A stretch of DNA of 64,000 nucleotides from Fictibacillus barbaricus. GTDB lineage: Bacteria; Bacillota; Bacilli; Bacillales; Fictibacillaceae. A model generated the notes under the pieces. That model did not search any database and was not told where the DNA came from. It was given only the letters and a program-made list of their open reading frames with translations. How positions within the stretch are numbered: position 1 is the first letter of the stretch; each line of letters begins with the position of its first letter. This document shows, one piece after another, positions 24,924 to 33,669 of this stretch. Position numbers and translations under genes: made by a program. Location: contig NZ_BMCE01000001.1 in the NCBI RefSeq assembly GCF_014635025.1, forward strand, positions 62,001-126,000, in the 5' to 3' direction.

Positions 24924-26035
24924 GTTTTAAAGAATTAGGTATACAAGATGCTTTCACTGAAATTCTCTTGCAAAACGGAATTGGAGAGCCTACACCCATT
25001 CAGAAAGAAACGATTCCTGTTATTTTAGAGGGCCAAGATGTTGTTGGACAAGCTCAGACAGGTACCGGTAAGACTCTTGCTTTTGTTTTGCCGCTCCTGC
25101 AGAAAATAGATTCGGAACGAGATGAGATCCAAGGATTGATTGTAGCTCCAACAAGAGAGCTAGCTATTCAGATAACAGCTGAAGTTCGGAAACTGACAGA
25201 TACTAACAGTGAAATCAACGTCCTCGCTGTATACGGAGGGCAAGATGTTATTGCGCAAATGCATAAACTTCAAGGAAAAGTTCATGTTGTCGTGGGTACA
25301 CCAGGTAGACTGTTAGATCACATCCGCCGTGAAACGATAGATTTATCGGGGGTTTCAACGTTTGTTTTAGATGAGGCAGATCAGATGCTGCATATCGGAT
25401 TTTTATCGGATATTGAAGACATTATGGCAAAAGTGCCTGCTTCCCGGCAAACACTCCTTTTTTCAGCAACGATGCCTGATGAAGTGAAGAAACTCGCAGA
25501 AACCTATACAAAAAATCCTCGTGATATTCAAGTGAAAACAAAGCAGATTACATTGAAAGAAATCCGCCAGCGTATCGTGGAAACAACAGATCGAGGGAAA
25601 CAGAATGATTTGGTTCAAACCATTCGGTTGCTGCGTCCTTATTTAGCTATCATTTTCTGCCGGACAAAAAGAAGAGTAAGCAAGTTGAACGAGGCTCTTC
25701 AAACAAAAGGCTATAACTCTGATGAACTTCATGGAGACCTTTCACAAGCGAAAAGGGAAGACGTAATGAGGCGCTTTCGGGATGGAGAGATACAGTTTCT
25801 AGTTGCGACAGATGTGGCAGCACGCGGACTTGATGTAGAAGGGGTCACACACGTATTTAATTACGATATTGCTCTGGACACAGAAAGCTACATCCACCGG
25901 ATCGGCAGAACGGGGCGAGCTGGCGGAAAAGGGTTGGCGGTCACGTTTGTTGCACAGAAAGATCGCAGGTTGCTGCAGATGATAGAACGGGAAACCAATC
26001 AAAAGTTAAATGTACTAAAGCTTGAATATATGTAA
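24920..26035 (+). CDS. yfmL: DEAD-box RNA helicase, YfmL type
   Basis: 371 residues, a minimal helicase core without C-terminal extension. Motifs in order: Q motif [11 protein letters not shown], motif I AQTGTGKT, Ia [44 protein letters not shown]. Length and lack of a tail fit YfmL of B. subtilis, which takes part in 50S ribosome assembly and cold growth. The ATG start overlaps proC, and a terminator follows. Confidence 0.9.
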   Translation: MSFKELGIQDAFTEILLQNGIGEPTPIQKETIPVILEGQDVVGQAQTGTGKTLAFVLPLLQKIDSERDEIQGLIVAPTRELAIQITAEVRKLTDTNSEINVLAVYGGQDVIAQMHKLQGKVHVVVGTPGRLLDHIRRETIDLSGVSTFVLDEADQMLHIGFLSDIEDIMAKVPASRQTLLFSATMPDEVKKLAETYTKNPRDIQVKTKQITLKEIRQRIVETTDRGKQNDLVQTIRLLRPYLAIIFCRTKRRVSKLNEALQTKGYNSDELHGDLSQAKREDVMRRFRDGEIQFLVATDVAARGLDVEGVTHVFNYDIALDTESYIHRIGRTGRAGGKGLAVTFVAQKDRRLLQMIERETNQKLNVLKLEYM

Positions 26036-26068
26036 ATTTTTATCTTTACATTCATAATTTTTTTTAAA

Positions 26069-26100
26069 ACGGGTCATCCTTTAGTGTGACCTGTTTTTTT
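26069..26100 (+). terminator. Terminator after yfmL
   Basis: ACGGGTCA/TGACCTGT stem with one G-T pair (26069-26076, 26087-26094), a 10-nt loop and seven T. Confidence 0.8.
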
Positions 26101-26121
26101 GTGGGTACATAATACCAACTA

Positions 26122-26138
26122 TTATTACCAGGTAATAA
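26122..26138. promoter_or_regulatory. Perfect palindrome in the desaturase promoter
   Basis: TTATTACC and GGTAATAA flank a single A; short outer arms AACTA/TAGTT are also present. It lies about 85 bp before the desaturase start. The plan (TTAnTACC-n-GGTAnTAA) resembles the FapR box of lipid-synthesis genes as I remember it, with a symmetric change at one position, so a lipid-responsive repressor is a fair guess. Confidence 0.5.
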
Positions 26139-26221
26139 AAATAGTTGATTCATAAAACAATCCTTGTTACCATAGTAAAGAACAAGAATTCAAAAGAGTC
26201 AGATTTAGAGGAGTTGAGCAA

Positions 26222-27304
26222 ATGAAAGATTTACAATCGTTCGGCTGGTATGCAGCCAAGATCGCTCCCAAGCTTCCGAAAGAGGCATTTAAACCGGTAC
26301 CATCACGGTTATGGGGCGGACTAGTCTATTTATTGATCGCAATCGCCGGTATTTTAGTTATCGGTTTATTAAATAATCTGCATCCTTGGTTAGGAATCGG
26401 AATTGCTGTAATCTTAGGAACTTGTTTTGCCGGAATGGGCTTTTTAGGACATGAAATTCTTCACGGCACTGTCATTCGCAAGCCTTGGCTGCGTGACTTT
26501 TTAGGAGCAGTAGCGTTTTGGCCGTTAAGCGTGGGTCCAAAATTATGGCGTAAATGGCATAATACAACACACCATGTTCATACGCAGCATGACGAAAAAG
26601 ATCCAGATGCGTGGCCGACCTTAGAAAACTTGTCACACAAACCGTTATTACAAAAAGTGTACAAGCTTCCGATGTGGATTCGTTCTATTGTAAGCTTTGC
26701 CTTTTTATCCGTTTCTTTTACGATGCACGGTCTGTTCATGTTCAAGCGTTTTATCAAGGAATTCAAGCCAAGCAATCGCCCATCTGTATGGATTCAGCTT
26801 TTATTGCCTTGGGCGACATGGTTAGGATTACTGGTTTGGCTGGGACCTGTTAAATGGTTCTTTGCGGTTCTTTTGCCGTTATTAATTGCAAATGCGATCG
26901 TAATGAGCTATATTTCAACGAATCACCGTTTGAACCCAATCACAGAGGTAAACGACCCGTTGGCGAACAGCTTAACGGTTACCGTTCCAAAATGGGTGGA
27001 CGTGCTTCACTTTAATTTCTCTTATCACACCGAACATCATTTGTTCCCTGGGATGAGTCCAAAATATTATCCGCTCGTTAAGAAGCACATTAAAGAGATG
27101 TGGCCTGAGCGTTATCATGAGATGCCGCACTGGAAAGCACTAGTCGCGTTATGGAAGACACCGCATGTGTACTTTAATCAGCATCAATTCGTTGATCCGG
27201 CTCCAGGCAACTTGTATCCTTCCCTTGGGCATGGAATGAATGAAACAGGGGCGGAGAAGCAAGAACGAAAATCATCGAATCAAACACCGAAAAGCATCCA
27301 TTAA
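26222..27304 (+). CDS. Membrane fatty-acid desaturase
   Basis: 360 residues with three or four membrane segments and all three histidine boxes of the di-iron desaturase family: HEILH (about 79-83), HNTTHH (about 113-118) and the distal HTEHH (about 271). An extra NHRLNP segment precedes the last box. It introduces a double bond in membrane acyl chains. The start ATG has GAGGAGTTGAGC upstream. The C-terminal tail (about 30 residues) is hydrophilic and its last codons form part of the terminator. No DesKR pair is adjacent. Confidence 0.88.
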   Translation: MKDLQSFGWYAAKIAPKLPKEAFKPVPSRLWGGLVYLLIAIAGILVIGLLNNLHPWLGIGIAVILGTCFAGMGFLGHEILHGTVIRKPWLRDFLGAVAFWPLSVGPKLWRKWHNTTHHVHTQHDEKDPDAWPTLENLSHKPLLQKVYKLPMWIRSIVSFAFLSVSFTMHGLFMFKRFIKEFKPSNRPSVWIQLLLPWATWLGLLVWLGPVKWFFAVLLPLLIANAIVMSYISTNHRLNPITEVNDPLANSLTVTVPKWVDVLHFNFSYHTEHHLFPGMSPKYYPLVKKHIKEMWPERYHEMPHWKALVALWKTPHVYFNQHQFVDPAPGNLYPSLGHGMNETGAEKQERKSSNQTPKSIH

Positions 27305-27319
27305 TTTGGGTGTTTTTTT
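27282..27319 (+). terminator. Terminator built into the desaturase 3' end
   Basis: AAACACC (27282-27288, inside the last codons) pairs with GGTGTTT (27309-27315), followed by a T run ending at 27319. Confidence 0.7.
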
Positions 27320-27341
27320 GTTGGTCGAAGGCGGGAGAGAC

Positions 27342-27446
27342 AAGTGGACAGTATTATTGTAGAAGTGGATAGTAAATTACGAAAAGTGGACAGTAATATA
27401 TGAAATGTCGACAGTAAAAGTTTAAAAGTGGACAGTAAACTCGTTA
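27342..27446. repeat. Tandem array, five copies of a 21-bp unit
   Basis: Units begin at 27342, 27363, 27384, 27405 and 27426, exactly 21 bp apart. The conserved part is AAGTGGACAGTAA and the remaining 8 bp are AT-rich and variable. The fifth copy runs into the stop codon of the minus-strand NERD gene. With 21 bp every copy faces the same side of the helix. The short variable part and lack of cas genes rule out CRISPR. Confidence 0.9.
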
Positions 27447-28490
27447 TTCGTAATCCAATATGCTTTGCAGGGAGTATTTTCTATCCTTAAAAGTCCCTGT
27501 GTAAGGCAAATCCATGGAAACGAGCAGTTTTGAAGCAATAGAAGTGGAAGAAAGTTTAAGAAAATCACGTACTTGTTTGTTTGTAATAGATGAATTAAAA
27601 AGAAGACAGTAATCTTTTAAAGCATTTATGTGTGCATCTTTACTGGTAAAGTCACACTTTGGACATTTCCAAGTTCCATGCCCTTTTATCATTCCAAAAG
27701 CTAGACATTTAGAACATTGGATTCCTTTTATTATTCTCTCTTTATGAATTTGAAAACGTTCAAATATATCAATCTCACGCGGTGTGTGTTCTTTAATCAA
27801 TCTCTTTGTTATTTTGTTCATATCCTTTGAAACTAGAGTGTTTTTATATTTTCTATTGAGTTGCTGGATCCTGTTTAAAAGTTGGGTACTATGAATGACT
27901 TTGTTTGGAATTCGTTTAGTTATATCGTTAGTTTTCAAAATGGATTGAGAATGTGTCATCACAATTAAAGTTTCAACAGGGACTGGGGGAAATTTATGTT
28001 TGATTAGCCAATTTTCAAGTTGGAGTTTTTGCCGTCCTACTTGTGAAATAGGGTCTTGAAACGATTCCTCTACGCCGTTTGTTGTTCGTAAAAGCTGCTG
28101 AAAAATATGATCAAAAAAAAGAGTTCCGGAAATGTTTTTTACTTCGATTATGAGACAATACGCGGGATTGATTAGAAGGGTGTCTATTTGAAAATATGTG
28201 GATTCATGGAGAATTCTTAAGTCTTGAAGAATATGGCAATCTTTCTTATGCGGCAGCAGGTCTAAAAAATAATTAAGTGACTCTTCACCACGAAACCCAG
28301 CAGCCATTTTAGCTAATTCTCTTTCAAGATTCTGTTTAATAGGATCATCATCTAACCGGTTAATAAGAGTTTCTAATCTATTCATATAAATAGGTATCTT
28401 TCTTACTTTTTTTATCATAGCATCACTCCTCAAGATATTTTTCTTTTTTGAGGGGAGTAACTCCTTTAAAATTGTTATAGGATTTCGCAT
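27444..28490 (-). CDS. NERD-domain protein with zinc ribbon and C-terminal HTH-like region
   Basis: 348 residues. The NERD (nuclease-related) domain covers about 65-190: FRGEESLNYFLDLLPH, TYFQIDTLLINPAYCLIIEVKN (the D...E-x-K nuclease-like core) and ISGTLFFD. A four-Cys zinc ribbon follows (CSKCLAFGMIKGHGTWKCPKC, near 257-277), then a helical region with SSITNKQVRDFLKLSSTSIA that looks like helix-turn-helix. The family is common in Bacilli, with DNA processing or defence roles proposed but unproven. The ribosome site is weak. The gene is bordered by the 21-bp array. Confidence 0.85.
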   Translation of the reverse strand: MRNPITILKELLPSKKKNILRSDAMIKKVRKIPIYMNRLETLINRLDDDPIKQNLERELAKMAAGFRGEESLNYFLDLLPHKKDCHILQDLRILHESTYFQIDTLLINPAYCLIIEVKNISGTLFFDHIFQQLLRTTNGVEESFQDPISQVGRQKLQLENWLIKHKFPPVPVETLIVMTHSQSILKTNDITKRIPNKVIHSTQLLNRIQQLNRKYKNTLVSKDMNKITKRLIKEHTPREIDIFERFQIHKERIIKGIQCSKCLAFGMIKGHGTWKCPKCDFTSKDAHINALKDYCLLFNSSITNKQVRDFLKLSSTSIASKLLVSMDLPYTGTFKDRKYSLQSILDYE

Positions 28491-28538
28491 AATCTTTCTA
28501 GAATATATTCATATCGTTTGTTTGAAGGAGAATCCCCT

Positions 28539-28859
28539 ATGGAAAAAGAAATGCATTGTGAAAGCTGCTTATTACCCATTAAAGTGAGGGAAGACCTTGT
28601 TACCGTTTGGGCGTTTTTTAAAATCCGGCTGTATCATGAATCCTGCTATGCCAACTCGTTAAAAGGAGCAGCTGCCTTATTTGTTTCCAATACACCGATC
28701 AATAGATTTTCCGGAAATTTCACAGCAATTGTTGCTTTTATTGTGGCATGGATCCCTTTGTTCACGGACATTACTCCTGCCATAACGATTGTATGTTCAT
28801 TGATCGTACTCCTGCGCTTATATTCATTTATTCGGTTTGAAAAACACTTGCCACAATAA
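28539..28859 (+). CDS. Small membrane protein with N-terminal Cys/His cluster
   Basis: 106 residues from ATG 28539, chosen for GAAGGAG eight bases upstream. The N-terminus has CESCLLPIKVREDLV followed by HESCYANSL, a likely zinc-binding CxxC...HxxC cluster, then two hydrophobic segments (AIVAFIVAWIPLFTD and AITIVCSLIVLLRLYSFI). No family is recognised. It is divergent from the NERD gene with a very short shared upstream region. Confidence 0.75.
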   Translation: MEKEMHCESCLLPIKVREDLVTVWAFFKIRLYHESCYANSLKGAAALFVSNTPINRFSGNFTAIVAFIVAWIPLFTDITPAITIVCSLIVLLRLYSFIRFEKHLPQ

Positions 28860-28893
28860 AAAACGTGCTCTCCATAATCGGAAAGCACGTTTT
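28860..28893. terminator. Bidirectional terminator
   Basis: A 14-bp stem with one mismatch (28860-28873, 28880-28893). The minus-strand side ends in six T, so it mainly ends the alpha-glucoside operon. Confidence 0.8.
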
Positions 28894-28898
28894 ACTAT

Positions 28899-30563
28899 TT
28901 ACGCTTTAACGCGATATACACGCGCTTCATACGGCTTTAAAGTGAATCTAGTCACTTCTTCATGAGCTGCTACTTCTTCGTTTGCCAATAAAAGTTCATT
29001 AGCGTTCAGCGTAAGTGTCGAGTCAAAATCAGCTGCATCCTTAGAAAGGTTTGTGATCACGACTACTTTTTCTTCTCCCAACGTACGCGTGTAAGCATAG
29101 ATCTGCTTGTGGTCATCTAGGATCAAGTCATATGTTCCGTACGTAAAGATCTCGTTCTCTTTCCTCAACGAGATCATCTTTTTGTAGAAGTTCAGAACAG
29201 ATTTTTCGTCCTGCTCCTGTTTCTCCACGTTAATCTCCGTAAAGTTTGGATTTACTTTCATCCAAGGTGTGCCGTTAGTGAAGCCAGAGTTCTTATCATT
29301 GCTCCATTGCATAGGTGTACGGCTGTTGTCACGGGAAGATGCCCAAATCAAGGACATGATGTCTTCGTGTGAAACGCCTTCTTCACGTTTGATGCGGTAC
29401 ATGTTTTTGATCGCTACATCATCATAGTCCTCGATGGAATCAAACTGGACGTTTGTCATACCGATCTCCTGACCTTGATAGATGAATGGCGTACCTTGCA
29501 TAAGGAAGTACATCGCACCAAAACTTGTTGCACTTTGATACCAGAACTCCTTGTCGTTCCCCCAAGTGGAAACAACACGCGCTTTATCATGGTTTTCGAT
29601 AAAGAGTGCGTTCCAGCCTTCTTTTTCAAGGCCTTTTTGCCAGCGTGATAACACTTTTTTCAGTTCAACGATATCTACTTCTGGGTTCGTTTCCGCATCC
29701 CAAAGACCAAGGTGTTCGAATTGGAAGATCATGTCCATCTTGCCGTTTACTTTTCCTACCCAAAGGTCAGCTTCATCAATCTTAACACCGTTCGCTTCGC
29801 CAACTGTCATGACATCATAGTTTGCATACGTACGGTCTTTGAACTCTTGAAGGAATGTATGAATGCCTTTTTGGTTCATATGCATGTCGAAAGAAGAAAC
29901 GTACTTCTCGTTTTTCGGGTTCGGCATGTCAGGGAATCCTTTACGCTTTTTGATATGGCTGATCGCGTCGATACGAAAACCGTCGACCCCTTTATCCAGC
30001 CACCAGTTAACTGTGTCATACAGCGCTTCACGAACTTCAGGGTTTTCCCAGTTCACGTCAGGTTGTTTCGTTGAGAAAACATGCAGGTAATATTGGTCTG
30101 TTTTTTCATCATATTGCCAGGCAGATCCTGAGAAGATGCTTTCCCAGTTGTTCGGTTCCTTGCCATCTTTACCGTCTCTCCAAATGTACCAATCACGTTT
30201 TGGGTTGTCTTTAGAGGAACGAGACTCAATAAACCATTGATGTTCATCACTTGTATGATTCAGTACAAGGTCGATGATCAGCTTCATACCACGCTTATGA
30301 ACTTCTTCCATAAGCAGATCGAAGTCTTCCATCGTTCCAAAATCGTCCATAATGTCCTGATAGTCAGAGATGTCATACCCATTATCATCGTTTGGAGACT
30401 TGTACATCGGGCAGATCCAGATCACATCGATGCCAAGATCTTTAATGTAATCCAGGCGCTGAATGATCCCTTTTAGATCACCGATTCCATCTCCATTTGA
30501 ATCTTGGAAGCTGCGAGGGTAAATTTGATAGCCAACGGCTTCTTTCCACCAAACTTTTTCCAT
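28899..30563 (-). CDS. malL: GH13 alpha-glucosidase (oligo-1,6-glucosidase type)
   Basis: 554 residues, the GH13_31 length. Catalytic residues are visible: nucleophile Asp in GVDGFRIDAISHIKK, acid/base Glu in MTVGEANGV, and transition-state Asp in FIENHDKAR; DLVLNHTSDEHQW is region I. It hydrolyses small alpha-glucosides in the cytosol. It is the last gene of an operon with an EIICB permease and no phosphatase-type trehalose motif, so maltose/isomaltose-type phospho- or free sugars are possible. The symbol malL is by similarity of type; substrate specificity is not proven. AGGTAACATT precedes the ATG. Confidence 0.85.
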   Translation of the reverse strand: MEKVWWKEAVGYQIYPRSFQDSNGDGIGDLKGIIQRLDYIKDLGIDVIWICPMYKSPNDDNGYDISDYQDIMDDFGTMEDFDLLMEEVHKRGMKLIIDLVLNHTSDEHQWFIESRSSKDNPKRDWYIWRDGKDGKEPNNWESIFSGSAWQYDEKTDQYYLHVFSTKQPDVNWENPEVREALYDTVNWWLDKGVDGFRIDAISHIKKRKGFPDMPNPKNEKYVSSFDMHMNQKGIHTFLQEFKDRTYANYDVMTVGEANGVKIDEADLWVGKVNGKMDMIFQFEHLGLWDAETNPEVDIVELKKVLSRWQKGLEKEGWNALFIENHDKARVVSTWGNDKEFWYQSATSFGAMYFLMQGTPFIYQGQEIGMTNVQFDSIEDYDDVAIKNMYRIKREEGVSHEDIMSLIWASSRDNSRTPMQWSNDKNSGFTNGTPWMKVNPNFTEINVEKQEQDEKSVLNFYKKMISLRKENEIFTYGTYDLILDDHKQIYAYTRTLGEEKVVVITNLSKDAADFDSTLTLNANELLLANEEVAAHEEVTRFTLKPYEARVYRVKA

Positions 30564-30633
30564 AATGTTACCTCCATATTTTCTCTTAAACTACAGGGCA
30601 GGGGATACCGTTAATCCGGATCCCCATAGTCTG

Positions 30634-31431
30634 TTAGTTTTCTAATTCTAAAGTTACTGTTACACCTGCATGATCAGAGACCACCGGTGTTTTTTTACCG
30701 TTAAAGCGTACAGATGAATGCTGAACGTTAACAGGTTTATTGGTTAAGATATAATCAATTCTGCGTCCTGCTTCGTTGTTGTCCCATCCTGCGATGGAGC
30801 CTGAGATCGTAAGGCCGTCATCTTTTTCGGAAGCAAGTTCATACGTGTCATAAAACCCTTTTGACTTCACGTAATCAAAGCCTTCATCTCGAACGTTAGC
30901 ATCATTGTTTAAATCACCCATGATAAAGGATAGACCTTCTACAGGTATGCGCTCAATCAATTGATCAAACTGACCTTTAAACGGTTCTGCTTCATCATTC
31001 CACCAGCCAAAGTGGCCGGAGAAGAATTGAATGTCTTGTCCCTCATATGAGATAGAGGCTTTTACGATCTTTCGTGTTTTCCAGTTATGCATATCCTGCA
31101 GATCGGAAACAAAAAAGCTTTCGTGGGACGTAATCGGGTGACGGCTAATGATCGCCAGTCCTTCTTCGTACGTTACATAGCCGTAGTGAGCCATATCCCA
31201 TACAAAGTCATAATCTTCAACGCCAAGTTTCCTCACTAGCTCTAAAAGAACGAGGGCATAATTATCTTTTTTGATGTTATCTCTGACGATAGGTGAGTCG
31301 ATCGACTGCATGACCTCTTGCAGAGCAATTACATCATAACGCTCGCTCGCGATATCGCGAGCAAGCATCTCTAATTTTTCCATCTGGTTCTCTTCTTGCC
31401 AAGCATGAACGTTTAACGTTAACAACTTCAT
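30634..31431 (-). CDS. Endonuclease/exonuclease/phosphatase-fold protein in sugar operon
   Basis: 265 residues of the EEP superfamily: KLLTLNVHAWQEENQ (Asn), IALQEVMQS (metal-binding Glu), FFSGHFGWWNDE, FIMGDLNNDANV and the final VSDHAGVTVTLE (SDH triad). The whole set of metal-dependent phosphodiesterase residues is present. It lies between the PTS permease and the glucosidase, three bases after the permease. A similar trio exists in Listeria and Enterococcus as I recall. The role may be to hydrolyse a sugar phosphate or an alarm nucleotide; this is unknown. Confidence 0.85.
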   Translation of the reverse strand: MKLLTLNVHAWQEENQMEKLEMLARDIASERYDVIALQEVMQSIDSPIVRDNIKKDNYALVLLELVRKLGVEDYDFVWDMAHYGYVTYEEGLAIISRHPITSHESFFVSDLQDMHNWKTRKIVKASISYEGQDIQFFSGHFGWWNDEAEPFKGQFDQLIERIPVEGLSFIMGDLNNDANVRDEGFDYVKSKGFYDTYELASEKDDGLTISGSIAGWDNNEAGRRIDYILTNKPVNVQHSSVRFNGKKTPVVSDHAGVTVTLELEN

Positions 31432-31434
31432 GAA

Positions 31435-33105
31435 TTACATCCCCAAACGATCTTGAATATCGGATTTTAATACGTCCGCTTTTGGCCCGTAGATGGCTTG
31501 AACACCTTTATCTTTAATGATCAGACCAAGGGCGCCGTTCTCTTTCCATTCTTTTTCCGTTGCAACACCAGTAGTGTCTTTAACGGTTACACGAAGACGA
31601 GTCATACATGCGTCAACGTCTTCAATGTTGTCAGCTCCGCCTAAAAGGCTGATGACCGCTGAAGCTTGAGAGTTATCTGAGCCTATTGCTGCTTCATGTT
31701 TAGCAGGTGCAGCAGTGTCACTTTCCGTTGTCTCGATATAATTTCCTGCACGACCTGGAGTAGGCAGGTTGAATTTCTTGATTAATACATAGAAGATGGA
31801 GAAGTTTAATCCAAAGAACACGATACAAGTAAATGCAAAGTTGATTAAGTCGCGAGTTAACCCTGCTTTTACAAGCAATGGAGTACGTGTTAATAACTCG
31901 ATAAAACCAAATGCGTGAACACGAACATGAATCAAGTCAGCTACTGCGAACGCAAGACCTGTAGTGATTGCATACACAACATAAAGTAATGGTGCAGCAA
32001 ACATAAACATGAATTCAATTGGTTCTGTAACACCTGTTAAGAAAACCGCAAGTGCTGCAGATAAGAACATAGACTTATACTTTTTACGCTTGTCCTTATC
32101 AACGTTCATGTACATCGCAAGAGCGATCGCTACAAGTGAAGCTGTTGAAAGAACAACTTGTCCCATTTTAAAACGAGCAGGTACAACATCATTTAGAAGT
32201 GCTTGATACGCTTTTGTATCACCAGCAGCTAAGAAGTTGTTCAAGTCATTGATCCAAGCTAACCATAGTGGATCTTGTCCAGCTACAGAAGAACCTGCAC
32301 CAGAACCAGTCATGATTTGGTACGTACCGCCAAGTTCTGTATAGTTGATCGGCACCGTTAACATGTGGTGAAGACCAAACGGCAATAATAGACGTTCTAG
32401 TGTACCGAACACGAATGGCGCGATAACTGGAGCAGTGTTACGAGATGTTGCGATCCATTTCCCAAAGTCATTTAAAAGTGTCTGAATAAAAGGCCATACA
32501 AGCGCAAGTAGAAGTGCTGTAATCACTGACCATAAGATAACGGCAAAAGGTACAAAACGTTTTCCGTTAAAGAATGCTAATGCATTTGGAAGCTTATTGT
32601 AGTTGTAGTACTTGTTGAAAAGCACCGCACCAAGGAAACCTGAAATGATGCCGACAAAAACACCCATGTTAAGAGCAGGTGCTCCCAGTACAGATGTGAA
32701 ATAGTCGCCAACAACTAGTTCACTGCCAAAAAGGGACTTAGCCTTAGCACCCTCTTCAAGCATCATAGCGCTATTAACACCGAAGATAGCGCCTGTAATA
32801 CGGTTGATCAGGATGAACGCAATAACAGCTGCAAATGCACCGCCAGCACGTTCTTTAGCCCAAGATCCCCCAATAGCTACGGAGAACAAGATGTGCAGAT
32901 TAGTAATGATTGCCCACCCGATGTCTTCCATAACACGGGCAATCGTTTGCACTAAAGTCATGTCTCCGCCAAACATTGCTATAACTTTCCCTAATGATAT
33001 CATCAGACCTGCAGCTGGCATAACCGCTACTACTACAAGAAGCGCTTTACCGAGCTTTTGCCAGAAATCAAATGAAATGAGTTTTCCACGTTTATTCAAA
33101 TCCAT
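31435..33105 (-). CDS. PTS EIICB permease, glucose/maltose family
   Basis: About 556 residues: an EIIC membrane domain (about 1-440, ten or so segments, with the family motif VTEPIEFMFMF) and a C-terminal EIIB domain (about 475-556) with the phospho-Cys in DVDACMTRLRVTV. There is no EIIA domain; the EIIA-Glc gene at 36250 may serve it. The start is ATG 33103-33105 or TTG 33097-33099: AAGGAGG lies 2 and 8 bases before them. An upstream in-frame ATG would place this ribosome site inside the gene. It takes up and phosphorylates an alpha-glucoside, probably maltose-like. Confidence 0.88.
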   Translation of the reverse strand: MDLNKRGKLISFDFWQKLGKALLVVVAVMPAAGLMISLGKVIAMFGGDMTLVQTIARVMEDIGWAIITNLHILFSVAIGGSWAKERAGGAFAAVIAFILINRITGAIFGVNSAMMLEEGAKAKSLFGSELVVGDYFTSVLGAPALNMGVFVGIISGFLGAVLFNKYYNYNKLPNALAFFNGKRFVPFAVILWSVITALLLALVWPFIQTLLNDFGKWIATSRNTAPVIAPFVFGTLERLLLPFGLHHMLTVPINYTELGGTYQIMTGSGAGSSVAGQDPLWLAWINDLNNFLAAGDTKAYQALLNDVVPARFKMGQVVLSTASLVAIALAMYMNVDKDKRKKYKSMFLSAALAVFLTGVTEPIEFMFMFAAPLLYVVYAITTGLAFAVADLIHVRVHAFGFIELLTRTPLLVKAGLTRDLINFAFTCIVFFGLNFSIFYVLIKKFNLPTPGRAGNYIETTESDTAAPAKHEAAIGSDNSQASAVISLLGGADNIEDVDACMTRLRVTVKDTTGVATEKEWKENGALGLIIKDKGVQAIYGPKADVLKSDIQDRLGM

Positions 33106-33169
33106 TTCCTCCTTAAGTATATATCTTTTATTGAATTTTTGAAATCGCATTCAGTTGATTGCAAAAAAA

Positions 33170-33218
33170 ATTGAATCGCTTACATATTTGTATATGCACA
33201 TTGGTGCAATCGTTTGCA
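33170..33218 (-). promoter_or_regulatory. Promoter, LacI-type operator and cre-like site of the PTS operon
   Basis: On the minus strand, -35 TTGCAC (33209-33204) and -10 TATGTA (33186-33181) are 17 bp apart. A 14-bp dyad TGCAATCGTTTGCA (33205-33218, CG centre) overlaps the -35 and fits a LacI/MalR-family operator. ATTGAATCGCTTACA (33170-33184) overlaps the -10 and matches the CcpA cre consensus with one mismatch. So induction by sugar and glucose repression are both expected; no local repressor gene exists in the window. Confidence 0.7.
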
Positions 33219-33669
33219 TAAGTGATTGTAGAATAAAACGTTTTTATTTACAAGTCATATTTCTTAAAAATGAATAAAAGTTTCCCAATTTGCTCGATAT
33301 TTAGTGAAAAAAAGCTGCCACAATTTGTTGCTGGCAACCTTCTTTTTGTAGTTTTTGCATTATTGTCTGATCTTAGTAATTTTTTATAGAACAGTTTATT
33401 TAAGGATGAGCAAATCGGTTCGTTAAGTCATATTTTTGGTGTTATCCAAATTATTAAATATTACCTAATAAGCTGAATGAAATAAACGCTTTATGAGATT
33501 AAAGGACTATGAATATTTTCTTATTTATATACAGAATGAAAATAATGACAGGCTTTTAAATAATCTTTATGGAATAAGAAGTATGGAGCACATTTGCCTT
33601 AAAAATAGTTTGTATAAATATTCAATTTTAAGTATGATTATTTTTGAATTGAGGAAAGGGGAGAAACAA
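33219..33669. other. Gene-free stretch upstream of the M14 carboxypeptidase
   Basis: About 450 bp, AT-rich. An imperfect hairpin with GCTGCCA and TGGCAAC arms followed by a T-rich stretch lies near 33310-33347 and could be a weak terminator. The frame of the carboxypeptidase stays open back to about 33493, but there is no start with a ribosome site there. Nothing else convincing was seen. Confidence 0.5.

Noticed and set aside
27342-27446. CRISPR array
   Set aside because: Unit of 21 bp with an 8-bp variable part is far too short, and no cas gene is present.
33493-33669. Upstream in-frame extension of the M14 carboxypeptidase
   Set aside because: No ribosome site at the early ATG; starting at 33670 gives AAAGGGGAG and a perfect signal peptide.
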